Shown here: one piece after another, positions 23,743 through 31,783 of the stretch
Layout of the letters: the number at the start of each line of letters is the position of its first letter
How positions within the stretch are numbered: position 1 is the stretch's first letter
From: Nannocystis pusilla
GTDB taxonomy: Bacteria; Myxococcota_A; Polyangia; Nannocystales; Nannocystaceae
Assembly (NCBI RefSeq): GCF_020073745.1
Contig: NZ_JAIRAU010000042.1
Span: forward strand, 1 to 34,845
Reading direction: 5' to 3'
DNA length: 34,845 nt
Program-made: the position numbers and the translations under genes
Notes under the pieces: generated by a model
Seen by the model: only the letters and a program-made list of their open reading frames with translations
Told to the model about the DNA's origin: nothing
Database searches by the model: none

Positions 23743-24219
23743 GTGTCCAAGCCACAGATCTACGACGTCTTGCAGCGCGAACACGAGGAGGTCGGCGAGC
23801 TGTTCCACCGGCTCGAGGAGGCCAAGGGCCTCATCGCGCATCAGCTGTTCGTGCGGCTCAAGCTCAAGCTGGTGCCGCACGCGCGCGCCGAGGAGGCGAT
23901 CGTGTACCCGCGCCTGCTCAAGGCCGACGCGACGGCCGAGCAGGTGCTCGAGAGCCTCGAGGAGCACAAGCAGGTCGACAATTTGATCGCCGAGCTCGAC
24001 GCGCTGTCGCCCCGCGACGAGCGCTGGGCGCCGAAGATGAAGGTGCTCGCCGATATGGTCGGCCACCACGTCGACGAGGAAGAGGGCGAGCTGTTCCCCC
24101 GCGCGCGCCAGATCCTGTCCGACCGCGAGGCGGTCGAACTGGCCGAGGCCTACGCCCGCGAGCGCGACGCGTTCATCGACGACATGCAGCGCGCCGAGCA
24201 GCGCGGCGCGGCGGAGTGA
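23743..24219 (+). CDS. Hemerythrin HHE-domain protein, 158 aa
   Basis: The GTG start at 23743 is fixed by AAGGAG eight bases upstream and gives (M)SKPQIYDVLQREHEEVGEL. The four-helix bundle has H14, H46 with E50/E51 (PHARAEEAIVYPRL), H75 (LEEHKQ), H108/H109 and the EEEGELFPRAR stretch, all characteristic of HHE di-iron proteins of the DUF/HHE type. It would bind iron and, by family knowledge, serve in oxidative or nitrosative stress. A perfect 13-bp hairpin follows 8 bp after the stop. It is the second hemerythrin in the window, and Cu/Zn superoxide dismutase lies about 600 bp away on the other strand, so an oxidative-stress link is plausible but only inferred. Confidence 0.9.
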   Translation: MSKPQIYDVLQREHEEVGELFHRLEEAKGLIAHQLFVRLKLKLVPHARAEEAIVYPRLLKADATAEQVLESLEEHKQVDNLIAELDALSPRDERWAPKMKVLADMVGHHVDEEEGELFPRARQILSDREAVELAEAYARERDAFIDDMQRAEQRGAAE

Positions 24220-24226
24220 GAGCAGG

Positions 24227-24255
24227 GCGTCGAGCGGCGCGTCGCCGCTCGACGC
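24227..24255 (+). terminator. Perfect 13-bp hairpin after the hemerythrin gene
   Basis: Arms GCGTCGAGCGGCG (24227-24239) and CGCCGCTCGACGC (24243-24255) enclose three bases. It starts 8 bp after the stop codon. No T-run follows, as is usual in GC-rich genomes, so it may terminate poorly or protect the mRNA end. Confidence 0.55.
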
Positions 24256-24322
24256 GCTGGCCGAGTACCGCGAGCGCCCGGGCCGACGCCCTGGTCTCAG
24301 TCGCCTTCGTCGCGCGGCTCGC

Positions 24323-24742
24323 TCAGCCCCCGGCGTTTTTGACGTGGTAGTGTCCGCCACCCCGGCGCACCACGGTGCCGCTGGTGGCGAGGTACATGAC
24401 GTCGAACTCGATCTCCGGCGTTTCTTCGGGGGACGTGGCGGTTGCGCCCGACTTGGTCCAATTGGCGGAGGTCATCCCATAGTCGGTCTCGGCCGAGACC
24501 GAATACGTCGACGAGCCGGGCGGGGTGAAGTCGGACACCTGGAGGACCACGGTGTCGCCCTCGTCGACTTCGATCAGCCAGCTCTCGTCATCGACCTCGG
24601 TGACGCTCAGGTGCACCGGCTCGCACGCGAGGCTGTCGACCCCGACCGGCGAACACACGATCGGGACATAGATCTCCGCAGCTCGTACCACCGCGGGGAG
24701 CAAGGCGATAACACCCAAGACACCCGCCATCATGGATTTCAT
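24323..24742 (-). CDS. Small secreted protein, unknown function, 139 aa
   Basis: A signal peptide (MKSMMAGVLGVIALLPAVVRA, cleavage before AEI) precedes a beta-rich domain of about 115 residues. Two Cys near its start (VCSPVGVDSLAC) could form a disulfide. Later segments, SWLIEVDEGDTVVLQVSDFT, YSVSAETDYGM and GTVVRRGGGHYHVKNAGG, suggest a beta-sandwich; the final HYHV could bind metal. GGAGG upstream on the minus strand is 11 bases before this ATG but five before a GTG at 24748, so the start could be two codons earlier. No family recognised. It lies 111 bp downstream of sodC on the same strand. Confidence 0.6.
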   Translation of the reverse strand: MKSMMAGVLGVIALLPAVVRAAEIYVPIVCSPVGVDSLACEPVHLSVTEVDDESWLIEVDEGDTVVLQVSDFTPPGSSTYSVSAETDYGMTSANWTKSGATATSPEETPEIEFDVMYLATSGTVVRRGGGHYHVKNAGG

Positions 24743-24853
24743 CCGCACCATCACCTCCATTCGAAGCGAATCTATCACGGCCGGCGGGCCGATCCAGGCG
24801 GAATGGAGCGGCTGGTGAAGGAGATGGTGGCGAGTCGCGTGCGAGTTCTCTGA

Positions 24854-25426
24854 TCAGGCGTCAGGGTCGGGGTTGAGGATCGGCGTGGTGTCGCTCGAGG
24901 CGGACATGATGATGCCGCAGGCGAGGCGGCCGCCGGCGTTGCCGGTGGGCTGGCCGAAGTCGTCGGCCTTCTCGTGGACGATGATGGCGCGCCCGAGCAC
25001 GCTGTAGTCGCCGCCGGCGATCGAGAAGTGGGCCGGGTCCATGGTGAGCGACAGGCGCGCGTGGCCCTCGCTGTCGGCGTCGAGGTTGCCGAAGTCGCCG
25101 GGGTGATGGGTGCCGGCGCCAGGGGCTCCGTGATCGACCATGTCGGGGTTGAAGTGACCGCCGGCCGAATTGCCGTCAGGCGCGGTGCAGTCGCCCCACT
25201 GGTGCACGTGCATGGCGTGCTTGCCGGGGGACAGGCCGGTGATGTCGGCCTCGACCTTGATCTTGCCGTCGGTCAGCTGGGTGAAGTCGACGGTGCCGCT
25301 GACACCGCTGCTCATCAGCGCGGTCAGGGTGGCCGAAGCGTCGGGCGAGTGCTCCTCCTCGGGTGTGCAGGCAGGAGCCCCCAGCAGCGGCAGGAGCAGC
25401 GCGAGGGTGGAAACGAACCGGGTCAT
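24854..25426 (-). CDS. sodC: Cu/Zn superoxide dismutase, lipoprotein type, 190 aa
   Basis: Converts superoxide to oxygen and hydrogen peroxide in the periplasm or at the surface. The signal ends GAPAC20, a plausible lipobox. Copper ligands: H73 and H75 (HVH), H91, H151 (VHEKADDFG). Zinc ligands: H91, H99, H107 or H108, and D111 (HHPGDFGN). C80 and C170 form the expected disulfide, and the signature TGNAGGRLACGII is complete. All catalytic residues are present and the length is normal, so the enzyme should be active. Neighbours on either side are a small secreted protein and a beta-propeller-like lipoprotein; two hemerythrins in the window suit an oxidative-stress setting. Confidence 0.95.
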   Translation of the reverse strand: MTRFVSTLALLLPLLGAPACTPEEEHSPDASATLTALMSSGVSGTVDFTQLTDGKIKVEADITGLSPGKHAMHVHQWGDCTAPDGNSAGGHFNPDMVDHGAPGAGTHHPGDFGNLDADSEGHARLSLTMDPAHFSIAGGDYSVLGRAIIVHEKADDFGQPTGNAGGRLACGIIMSASSDTTPILNPDPDA

Positions 25427-25828
25427 GGGGGGAACTTGATCGAAGTCCGGTCCCGGCGCAAACCCGCAGGCCGCTCGCCTCGCGGCGACGCTGACGCTGC
25501 TGCGCGGCTCAGCCCGAGTGCGCACCCATTCGTCGGTATTTCCGGGTCCGGCCGCGTGGTTGCGCCTCGCGCTGTCGGGGTTCGAGACGGCGGTCGACGA
25601 TCCGGCGCTGGAAGTCGTGGGTCGGGCGGACCCAGATCCACGCCCGTTCGCCTGCCGCCGGCACGGCGAGGGCGACCGCCGGGACGGCGAGGAGCGACGA
25701 GCCGGGGCGCATGGCGGGACAATTGCCGGACATGACGCGTTCCGTCTCGACCTGTCCGTGAGTCGCCCCGAGACCGCTCACGGCAACCTCGCGCGAGCCG
25801 ACGGCCGCGATGTGCGAACATTCGGGGC
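25427..25828. other. Divergent intergenic region, no gene seen
   Basis: 400 bp between the sodC and beta-propeller lipoprotein starts. No structure or gene was recognised; presumed promoters are not distinct by eye. Confidence 0.4.
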
Positions 25829-27190
25829 GTGGCGCGCAGGTTCGCTCGCATGTCTCTTTGGACATGTCTCTCGGTGCTGATCGCTTGCGACGACTCGGCG
25901 GCGCCGGGCTGGACCTTCGGGGGCGAGGCGTGGGCGTCGATGGGGACGACCGGCGAGGGGCCGATGTCGGTGACGGAGGCGAGCCCGCTGACGCCGACCG
26001 GGGCGACGCCGACGTGCGGGGATGGGGTGATCGATCCGGGCGAGGTCTGTGACGACGGCAACCTCGAGCCCGACGACGGCTGCGACGCGGCGTGCATGCC
26101 GATCGCGGCGGTCGAATGGACGTACACGCACAACGGCGGGGCCGGCAAGGACGACGTCGCCAGCGGGGTGGCGATCGACCGCACCGGCCGCGTGTTCGTG
26201 GTCGGCGCGGAGGTGGTGCAGTCGCGCGACGCGCTGATCGTGGCGCTCGCGCCCGACGGCGCCGAGCTGTGGCGCAAGACGATCGACTCGTCCGGCTTCG
26301 AGGACGCGTTCGTCGAGGTGGCGGTCGACGGCGACAATCAGATCTACGCGGCCGGGTACGAGGAGATCGCGGCGGGGGTGAAGGCGGCGGTGATCCGCGG
26401 GTTTTCGGCCGAGGGCGAGGACCTGTGGAAGTTCAGCGAGGCCCCGCCGGCGGCCGGCCTGTCCGGCATCGAGGGGCTGGCGCTGAGCGACGGGGCGCTG
26501 TACTCGACGGGCTCGGAGGACGGGCCGAACTCGCGTCTGGTGGTGCGGCGCCACGAGCTCGCGACCGGCGCGGCGGTGTGGAAGACGTCGACGCAGGCCG
26601 ACGCGTCGGCGGCGTTCGCCGGCGGGATCACGGTGTGGGGGCCGCACATGATCGCGGCCGGCTCGGCGCTGGTGGGCACCGAGCTGCACCCGCTGATCGT
26701 GCAATTGACGCGCTCGGGCGAGGTGGCGTGGACGGCCATCGAATCGCGGCACCGCGGGGCGTGGTCCGACGCGGCGGCGATCGGCAACGCGGGCGACGTG
26801 GTGCTGGCCGGCCGGCTCGAACCGGTGGACGGGCAGGGGTTCGACGTCGCTACCCGCCGGATCACGGTCGAGGGCGTCGCATTGTGGACGCAGACGATCG
26901 ACCACGTCGCAGGCTTCGACGACGGCCGCGGGGTGGCCGTGGGCGCGGGTCAGGCGATCTTCGTGGCAGGCGCGGTGACGACGAACGACGGCGACTCGGA
27001 GATCTTCGGCGCTCGCCTGTCCGGCGCAGGTGAACGACGATGGACGCACGTGAACGCGAACCGCGGGGTCGGCCTCGACGACCACGGGGCGGCCGCGGCG
27101 TTCGGGCCCGGCTTCATCGTGCTCGCCGGCGACGCGCAGGTGGCCGGCGAGGGGGCCAACGTGTGGGTGCGTCGCTTCAGGGCGGAGTGA
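25829..27190 (+). CDS. Beta-propeller-like lipoprotein with myxobacterial Cys-rich motif, 453 aa
   Basis: The GTG at 25829 gives MARRFARMSLWTCLSVLIAC20, a good signal with basic n-region and lipobox; an ATG at 25850, inside a palindrome, would also keep the signal core but lacks the basic residues. Residues about 63-91 carry the Cys-rich motif CGDGVIDPGEVCDDGN...DGCDAAC. From about 95 to the end are repeats of the form GxVFVVGAEV, DNQIYAAGYEE, ALYSTGSEDG, MIAAGSALVG, DVVLAGRLEP and AIFVAGAV, each with Trp residues (AELWRKTI, EDLWKFSE, AAVWKTST, EVAWTAIE, VALWTQTI). This is a six- or seven-bladed PQQ/SBBP-like propeller. A surface sensor or adhesin role is inferred. It overlaps the convergent dehalogenase gene by 14 bp. 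Confidence 0.8.
   Translation: MARRFARMSLWTCLSVLIACDDSAAPGWTFGGEAWASMGTTGEGPMSVTEASPLTPTGATPTCGDGVIDPGEVCDDGNLEPDDGCDAACMPIAAVEWTYTHNGGAGKDDVASGVAIDRTGRVFVVGAEVVQSRDALIVALAPDGAELWRKTIDSSGFEDAFVEVAVDGDNQIYAAGYEEIAAGVKAAVIRGFSAEGEDLWKFSEAPPAAGLSGIEGLALSDGALYSTGSEDGPNSRLVVRRHELATGAAVWKTSTQADASAAFAGGITVWGPHMIAAGSALVGTELHPLIVQLTRSGEVAWTAIESRHRGAWSDAAAIGNAGDVVLAGRLEPVDGQGFDVATRRITVEGVALWTQTIDHVAGFDDGRGVAVGAGQAIFVAGAVTTNDGDSEIFGARLSGAGERRWTHVNANRGVGLDDHGAAAAFGPGFIVLAGDAQVAGEGANVWVRRFRAE
25849..25866. repeat. CATG-N10 family palindrome at the start of the propeller lipoprotein gene
   Basis: CATG at 25849 and 25863 flank TCTCTTTGGA. The alternative ATG of the beta-propeller lipoprotein (25850) is part of the first CATG, so the element overlaps the gene's N-terminal coding region. 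Confidence 0.6.
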
Positions 27191-28106
27191 GCGGTGAGCA
27201 CGGCCGCAGGAATTCGACGAGCGCCTGACCGAGCTCGGCGCCGAGGTCCTCCTGCAAGAAATGACCGGCGCGCTCGAACACGCGGTGCGGCTGGTCGCGC
27301 GCGCCGGGGATCGCGGCCTGCAGCAAGGCCTGGGCCGGCTGGGTGATCGGGTCGCGGGCGCCGAACAGGGTGAGGAAGGGCCGGTCGTAGCGGCGCAGGC
27401 CGTCCCAGGCGCGTCGATTGGCGGCGCTCGCCGGGTCGTCGGGGGCGATCGGGACGAGCGTCGGGAACACGCGCGCGCCGGCCTTGTAGCGGGCGTCGGG
27501 GAACGGCGCGTCGTAGGCGGCGACGACGGCGGGCGCGAACGGCCGGGCCGAACCGCCCTGCACGACGGCGCCGACCGGCAGCTCGGGGACCTTCTGCGAG
27601 AACTCGCGCCAGCGGTGGAACGCCTCCGGCAGGGCCTCGTCGCCGGTGGGCAGGAAGGTGTTCATGGCGACGACCCGGCGGAACATGGCGGGTGTCTCTC
27701 CGGCCAGGCGCAGGCCGAGCAGGCCGCCCCAGTCCTGACAGACGAGCGAGAGGTCGTCGATGCCGGCGGCGGCCAGGAAGGCGCGCAGCCAGTCGATGTG
27801 GCGCTGGTAGGTGTAGTCGCCGCCGGCCGCCGGCTTGTCGGAGCGGCCGAAGCCGATCAGATCGGGCGCGACGGCCCGCATGCCCGCGGCGGCGAGGGCC
27901 GCGATCGCGTGGCGATACAGGAAGCTCCAGGTCGGCTCGCCGTGCAGCAGCAGGACGACGGCGCCGTCGCGCGGACCGACGTCGACGTAGTGCATGCGCA
28001 ACGGTTCGGCGTCGCCGTCGCCGGCAGGGACGTCGACGTACTGCGGCGGATAAGCGAAGTCGGGGACTTCGGCGAAGCGCTCGTCGGGGGTGCGGAGCCT
28101 GTGCAT
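27177..28106 (-). CDS. Haloalkane dehalogenase, DhlA-like (HLD-I), 309 aa
   Basis: An alpha/beta hydrolase that would release halide from haloalkanes by hydrolysis in the cytoplasm. HGEPTW (55-60) is the oxyanion-hole motif, VCQDWGG holds the nucleophile D125 with halide-binding W126, GARDP gives the catalytic acid D250, and AGHFLQED gives the base H280. These positions fall almost exactly where the Xanthobacter DhlA residues lie, and the N-terminal VPDFAYPPQYV is typical of subfamily I. The start ATG at 28104-28106 matches the usual length. Natural substrates of most such enzymes are unknown, and related hydrolases can act on epoxides; the Trp next to the nucleophile favours dehalogenase. 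Overlaps the convergent propeller gene by 14 bp. Confidence 0.85.
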   Translation of the reverse strand: MHRLRTPDERFAEVPDFAYPPQYVDVPAGDGDAEPLRMHYVDVGPRDGAVVLLLHGEPTWSFLYRHAIAALAAAGMRAVAPDLIGFGRSDKPAAGGDYTYQRHIDWLRAFLAAAGIDDLSLVCQDWGGLLGLRLAGETPAMFRRVVAMNTFLPTGDEALPEAFHRWREFSQKVPELPVGAVVQGGSARPFAPAVVAAYDAPFPDARYKAGARVFPTLVPIAPDDPASAANRRAWDGLRRYDRPFLTLFGARDPITQPAQALLQAAIPGARDQPHRVFERAGHFLQEDLGAELGQALVEFLRPCSPLTPP

Positions 28107-28237
28107 GGCCGGACGGTACCGCGAATGCGCGGGGTCCGCTCGCGACGAACGGATCACCGCGAATTATCGGGTGTAGGTCCGATCCAGGGCCGCAATTGAT
28201 CGTCGGGCGAGTTGCACTGTCCCCGCGAGGTACCGCC

Positions 28238-29452
28238 ATGCTCTCGCAAGCCTGCCTGCAGTCGAGGGTCGCACCGCTGGACGAGCCGCTGCCCGATGCG
28301 CAGCGGATCGCCGACACCTGTGCGATGTCCGACCCGATCCAGCGCAACCTGTGGATCACGTACATCTACCACCGCCTCGAGGTCGCGCTGGCGCGCCGCC
28401 TGGGCGGCGAGGACGTGAGCTGGTGCGCGTACGGGACGTGGGCGTCGAAGAGCGCGGGCCGGTTCATCCGCGGCGAGCTGGTGCTCGAGGTGCTGCGGCC
28501 GCTGATGGCCCGCACGGCGGCGGTGGGCCGGATGGTGGCCCGCGTCGACGCCGAGGTGCGCGAGCGGATCGCCCGCGGCAACCTGCTGGTGTTCGCCGAG
28601 CTGGCGCCGCTGTTCCGCGCGCTCGTCGATGTGCTGGACCGTCCGCGGGCGCAGCGTCGGGCGGCGGCCGCGGCGGCGTTCGCTGGATTGGCGGCGGGGG
28701 CGACGGCGGCGGGCGGGCAAGACCTGCTGCGGCGGGCGTTCGCGGCCTACGTGGCGGCGGCCGACACGTCGGCGGCGAAGGAGCGCGCGGAGCTGATCCT
28801 GCTGGCGAACACGCTGGTCGGCTACCACGAGCAGATCCGGCTTCAGCCGACGATCGCGGCGGCGCTGTCGGCCCCGCTCGCGGTGCTGGTGCCGCGACCG
28901 GGGCATTTCGACCCTTCCTCGCGCAGGGATCCGACAGGCTGGCACGGCGCGAGGAGGGCGCATATCGGGCAATATGTAACCGACGAGCAACGCGGCCAGC
29001 GTGGCGGAGAACAAGCGAGGGAGGGTCGAAATGCCCCGGTCGTGGCACCCGTGACGGCCGACGCGGCGCCGCTGCGCCGGGCCCTCAACGAGCGCCTCGG
29101 CGACGTCGCCCGCTCGCTGCTGACGCGCTGGATGATGACGATCGACCTGCCCGAGGGGCCGCTGGCGCTCGGCCGCGACGTGCCGGCCACGCGCGACGGG
29201 CGGATGTTCCCGCCGCCGCTGATGCAGATCGAACACCCCGAGCTGCGCGCGGTGCTCGCGGAGGTCGACCGCACGCCCGACACGACCGCCGGCAGCGCGG
29301 CCGACGACTGGGCGGCCCTGGCGGACCGCATGAACTTCATCGTCGACCTGTTCCGCTCGCGCCAGCGCGACGCGTCGCTCCGCCGCGCGCCGTTCCGCCC
29401 GGACCAGGTGACGGCGATGGAGCTCGGGGTGCGCCCGCTCGGGCCGCTGTGA
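28238..29452 (+). CDS. Hypothetical protein, 404 aa, with in-frame palindromic insertion
   Basis: The frame begins at the ATG at 28238. The N-terminal part is helical and contains RNLWITYIYHRLEVALARRL and WCAYGTWASKSAGRFIRGEL (about residues 36-88), a pattern I recall from uncharacterised actinobacterial and myxobacterial proteins. The C-terminal part (from about residue 272, APLRRALNERLGDVARSLLT) ends in GVRPLGPL. Residues 218-271 are encoded by a 162-nt palindrome (28888-29049), are Arg/Gly/Gln-rich, unlike the rest of the protein, and look like an insertion that kept the frame. No signal or membrane segment; function unknown. A four-unit CATG-N10 array begins 19 bp after the stop. Confidence 0.7.
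   Translation: MLSQACLQSRVAPLDEPLPDAQRIADTCAMSDPIQRNLWITYIYHRLEVALARRLGGEDVSWCAYGTWASKSAGRFIRGELVLEVLRPLMARTAAVGRMVARVDAEVRERIARGNLLVFAELAPLFRALVDVLDRPRAQRRAAAAAAFAGLAAGATAAGGQDLLRRAFAAYVAAADTSAAKERAELILLANTLVGYHEQIRLQPTIAAALSAPLAVLVPRPGHFDPSSRRDPTGWHGARRAHIGQYVTDEQRGQRGGEQAREGRNAPVVAPVTADAAPLRRALNERLGDVARSLLTRWMMTIDLPEGPLALGRDVPATRDGRMFPPPLMQIEHPELRAVLAEVDRTPDTTAGSAADDWAALADRMNFIVDLFRSRQRDASLRRAPFRPDQVTAMELGVRPLGPL
28888..29049. repeat. 162-nt palindromic element inserted in frame in a protein gene
   Basis: Arms 28889-28922 and 29015-29048 pair over 34 positions, with two non-Watson-Crick positions that are both G-T (G-U in the mRNA sense strand); one more pair extends each end. Inside, GCTGGC (28938-28943) pairs with GCCAGC (28995-29000), and CATAT (28961-28965) with ATATG (28972-28976). 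All of these share one centre near 28968.5, so the whole element is a single long imperfect palindrome. It is exactly 54 codons and free of stops in the gene frame. No second copy was found in the window. Confidence 0.85.
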
Positions 29453-29470
29453 CGTGGGTGAATGATGATT

Positions 29471-29516
29471 CATGTCGAATGGGACATGGTCTTTTGGTTG
29501 TGTGTTGAAGGACATG
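29471..29516. repeat. CATG-N10 array, four units at 14-bp spacing
   Basis: CATG at 29471, 29485 and 29513, with TGTG at 29499; all steps are exactly 14 bp. Spacers are TCGAATGGGA, GTCTTTTGGT and TGTTGAAGGA. The first unit is a hairpin (CATGTC...GACATG). It starts 19 bp after the stop of the rightward gene ending at 29452. Confidence 0.75.
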
Positions 29517-29710
29517 TTTGATCGTTCTGGTCGGGGCGGCGCGTCACACGGCCTGTGCCGTCGGCGCGGTCGCGCGATCGGGCGAGGGGGTGAGGCGCTC
29601 GGTGACCGGCCCGCGACGCGCGGTCCGGCCTGGGGCTCTCACCGACGGGGCCGGGGCGAATCCGTCTGGCGATCGAGACAGGGTCACCGACCTCCGGGTA
29701 TCGTCCGACG

Positions 29711-30769
29711 ATGCTGCACGCCACGCACCCGCGGAGATCGACGTCGGTCCGGTTCACCCTTCCACGCTGTGCTCTCGCCGCGCTGCTCGCCTGTCTGCCG
29801 GGCTGCGGCGCGCCGGCGGAGCCGCCCCAGGACGACACCGGCTCGTCCACGGCCGGCCCCGCGACGACCGGCGTGCTCACGACGTCGTCGACCGGCGACG
29901 ACTCGACCGCGGCGCCCACCACCACGGCGGCGGTGACGGGCAGCACGGACGACACGAGCACCGGCGACACGAGCACCGGCGACACGTCGACGACCGGCCC
30001 GACCGGCTGCACGAAGAACGTGGTGCTGATGGGCTACTGGCCGCCGACGAACGAGATGCTGCGGCCGTGGAGCACCGATCCGACCAAGAACCCCGAGGGC
30101 TGGATCGGCGCCGACTGGAAGGGCCACGGGTACGACGTCCATGCGTTCTTCCCCGAGTTCCCGCCCGACGGCGATCCGACGAACGACGATATCGGCGACG
30201 ATGGGGCCGTGGGCTCGCCCGATCACGACCTGCGCGTCGATTACCAGGCGACCTCGGCGGACTTCTGGCGGCTGGTCGACACCTACCAGCCGGTGATCCT
30301 GGTGACGACGAGCCGCGGCGGGGATATCGGCTGGGAGCTCGAGGCGCTCGAGGGCGGACACGGCATGGGCAACCCCGGCGATCCGGCGATGGACTGGGCG
30401 TCCGACAATTACGAGGCGGTGCACTTCCCGACCCAGGCGACGATCGAGCCGCGCTCGTGGGACGCGATCACCACCTACCGCCAGGGCAACACGCTGCCGA
30501 GCCAGCTCCCGCTCCCGGCGATCGCCGCCGCGACCGAGCCGCTCGGGCTGACGAGCGTGGTCGTCGACCAGGGCACGAGCGGCAACTTCCTGTCCGGCTT
30601 CCTCGGCCTCCACGGCCTCTACTACAACCAGCAGGCGCCCCACAACGTCGCCGCCGGCCACATCCACGTCGGCTTCGGCCTGCCGGTCGCCGACGCGAGC
30701 GCGCTGATCGAGGCGACCCTCGACGCGGTCCTGCAGGCGCACCCGGCCGCCGAGGTGGAATGTCCGTGA
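29711..30769 (+). CDS. Lipoprotein, distant pyroglutamyl-peptidase-like pattern, 352 aa
   Basis: The signal peptide ends CLPGC32 (LPGC lipobox) after a basic N-terminus; residues about 35-98 are Thr/Ser/Gly/Asp linker. The domain starts CTKNVVLMGYWPPTNEMLRP and ends with GNFLSGFLGLHGLYYNQQ then AAGHIHVGFGLPV. That final arrangement resembles pyrrolidone-carboxylate peptidase I, where GxYVCNxxxY carries the catalytic Cys and aGFIHVP the His. Here the Cys position reads Ser or Leu, so classical activity would be lost or changed. The resemblance is weak and needs structure-level confirmation. The gene converges with the glycine-rich protein gene, with a CATG-N10 array filling the gap. Confidence 0.5.
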   Translation: MLHATHPRRSTSVRFTLPRCALAALLACLPGCGAPAEPPQDDTGSSTAGPATTGVLTTSSTGDDSTAAPTTTAAVTGSTDDTSTGDTSTGDTSTTGPTGCTKNVVLMGYWPPTNEMLRPWSTDPTKNPEGWIGADWKGHGYDVHAFFPEFPPDGDPTNDDIGDDGAVGSPDHDLRVDYQATSADFWRLVDTYQPVILVTTSRGGDIGWELEALEGGHGMGNPGDPAMDWASDNYEAVHFPTQATIEPRSWDAITTYRQGNTLPSQLPLPAIAAATEPLGLTSVVVDQGTSGNFLSGFLGLHGLYYNQQAPHNVAAGHIHVGFGLPVADASALIEATLDAVLQAHPAAEVECP

Positions 30770-30788
30770 CCGCGGGGCGCATCGAGGA

Positions 30789-30834
30789 CATGTCCGAGAG
30801 GTCCTGTTCTTTCATGCATGTTCGAGAGAACATG
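30789..30834. repeat. CATG-N10 array filling the gap between convergent genes
   Basis: CATG at 30789, CCTG at 30803, CATG at 30817 and CATG at 30831, all exactly 14 bp apart (an additional CATG at 30813 is out of phase). The last unit, GCATGTTC-GAGA-GAACATGC, is a perfect hairpin with a GNRA-type loop. The array occupies most of the 69 bp between the two converging stop codons (30769 and 30839), where a bidirectional terminator would be expected. Confidence 0.8.
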
Positions 30835-30838
30835 CCCG

Positions 30839-31783
30839 TCACAGCGGGGTGATGACGACCCGCCCGTCGCCGGGGCGGACGCCCGGCTCGGTGGAGGCGT
30901 TGGCCAGGGAGCCGACGTAGGACGAGCCGCCGCCGCCGTGGCCGTCGTCGCCGCCGCCGCCGCCGCCGTACCAGCCGCCGCCGCCACCGCCGCCGTGGGT
31001 GTTGCCGATGACGACGGGGCCGTCGCCGCCGAAGCCGAAGCCGCCGGGGCTGCCGGGGCTGCCGGTGCCGGAGATGCCGCCGTCGCCGCCGCTGTTCTGG
31101 GTGCCACCGCCGCCGTCCGCGGTCGCCTCGTCACCGCCGGCCCCGGCGACACCTTCCATGCCGCCGCCGTCGCCGCCGCCCAGGCCGCCGCACGAGAACT
31201 CTGCGCCGCCTCCGCCGCCGCCGACGATCACCCGGTCGTTCAAGGTGTCGCCGCCGGTCCGAATGTCCGACGCGCCGCCGCCGCTCGCGCAGAACCCGAG
31301 AGTCGGGCAGCTCCCGCCGCCGCCGTTGTAACCCGGCGCGTCGCCGGCACCCCCGGCGCCGCCGACCCGCACGGTGAGCACCTGACCGGCGGTGACCTCG
31401 AGGTCGCCGACGGCGTAACCGCCCAGGCCGCCGATGTCCGCAGGGTCGCAGAAATCGTTGTTCGGTGTGCCCCCGGCCGCGCCCCACACCTCGAGGCGCA
31501 AGCTCGTGACGCCGTTCGGAACGACGAATGTCTCCTCGCCTCCGGCGTACGCGAACTCGACGGCCTCGAACCGGCACAGCGCGTCGCAGCCGTCGCCGGG
31601 ATCGAGCGCGCCGTCGTCACATCGTTCGCCCGGATCGAGCTCGCCGTCGCCGCAGACGGGCTCGCCGACGGGTTCGTCGACGGGCTCGCCGACAGGCTCT
31701 TCGTCGTCGAGGTCGCAGTTCTGGAGATACGGGATAGCGAATGCGAGGGTTGTTGCCAATAATGCGTGGTTTGGAATGGACAT
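30839..31783 (-). CDS. Glycine-rich (GlyR-like) secreted protein with Cys-rich motif, 314 aa
   Basis: The N-terminus is a signal (MSIPNHALLATTLAFAIPYLQNC); LQNC is not a good lipobox, so lipidation is uncertain. Repeated EPVGEPVDEPVGEPV precedes the motif CGDGELDPGERCDDG...DGCDALC (about residues 44-70). From about residue 75 comes EFAYAGGEETFVVPNGVTSL, then LRLEVWGAAGG and long glycine runs, ending in GDGRVVITPL. This matches glycine-rich domains found in many bacterial surface proteins and in the ALK/LTK receptor, which form a jelly-roll with polyglycine helices. A structural or adhesive surface role is inferred. Confidence 0.8.
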   Translation of the reverse strand: MSIPNHALLATTLAFAIPYLQNCDLDDEEPVGEPVDEPVGEPVCGDGELDPGERCDDGALDPGDGCDALCRFEAVEFAYAGGEETFVVPNGVTSLRLEVWGAAGGTPNNDFCDPADIGGLGGYAVGDLEVTAGQVLTVRVGGAGGAGDAPGYNGGGGSCPTLGFCASGGGASDIRTGGDTLNDRVIVGGGGGGAEFSCGGLGGGDGGGMEGVAGAGGDEATADGGGGTQNSGGDGGISGTGSPGSPGGFGFGGDGPVVIGNTHGGGGGGGWYGGGGGGDDGHGGGGSSYVGSLANASTEPGVRPGDGRVVITPL

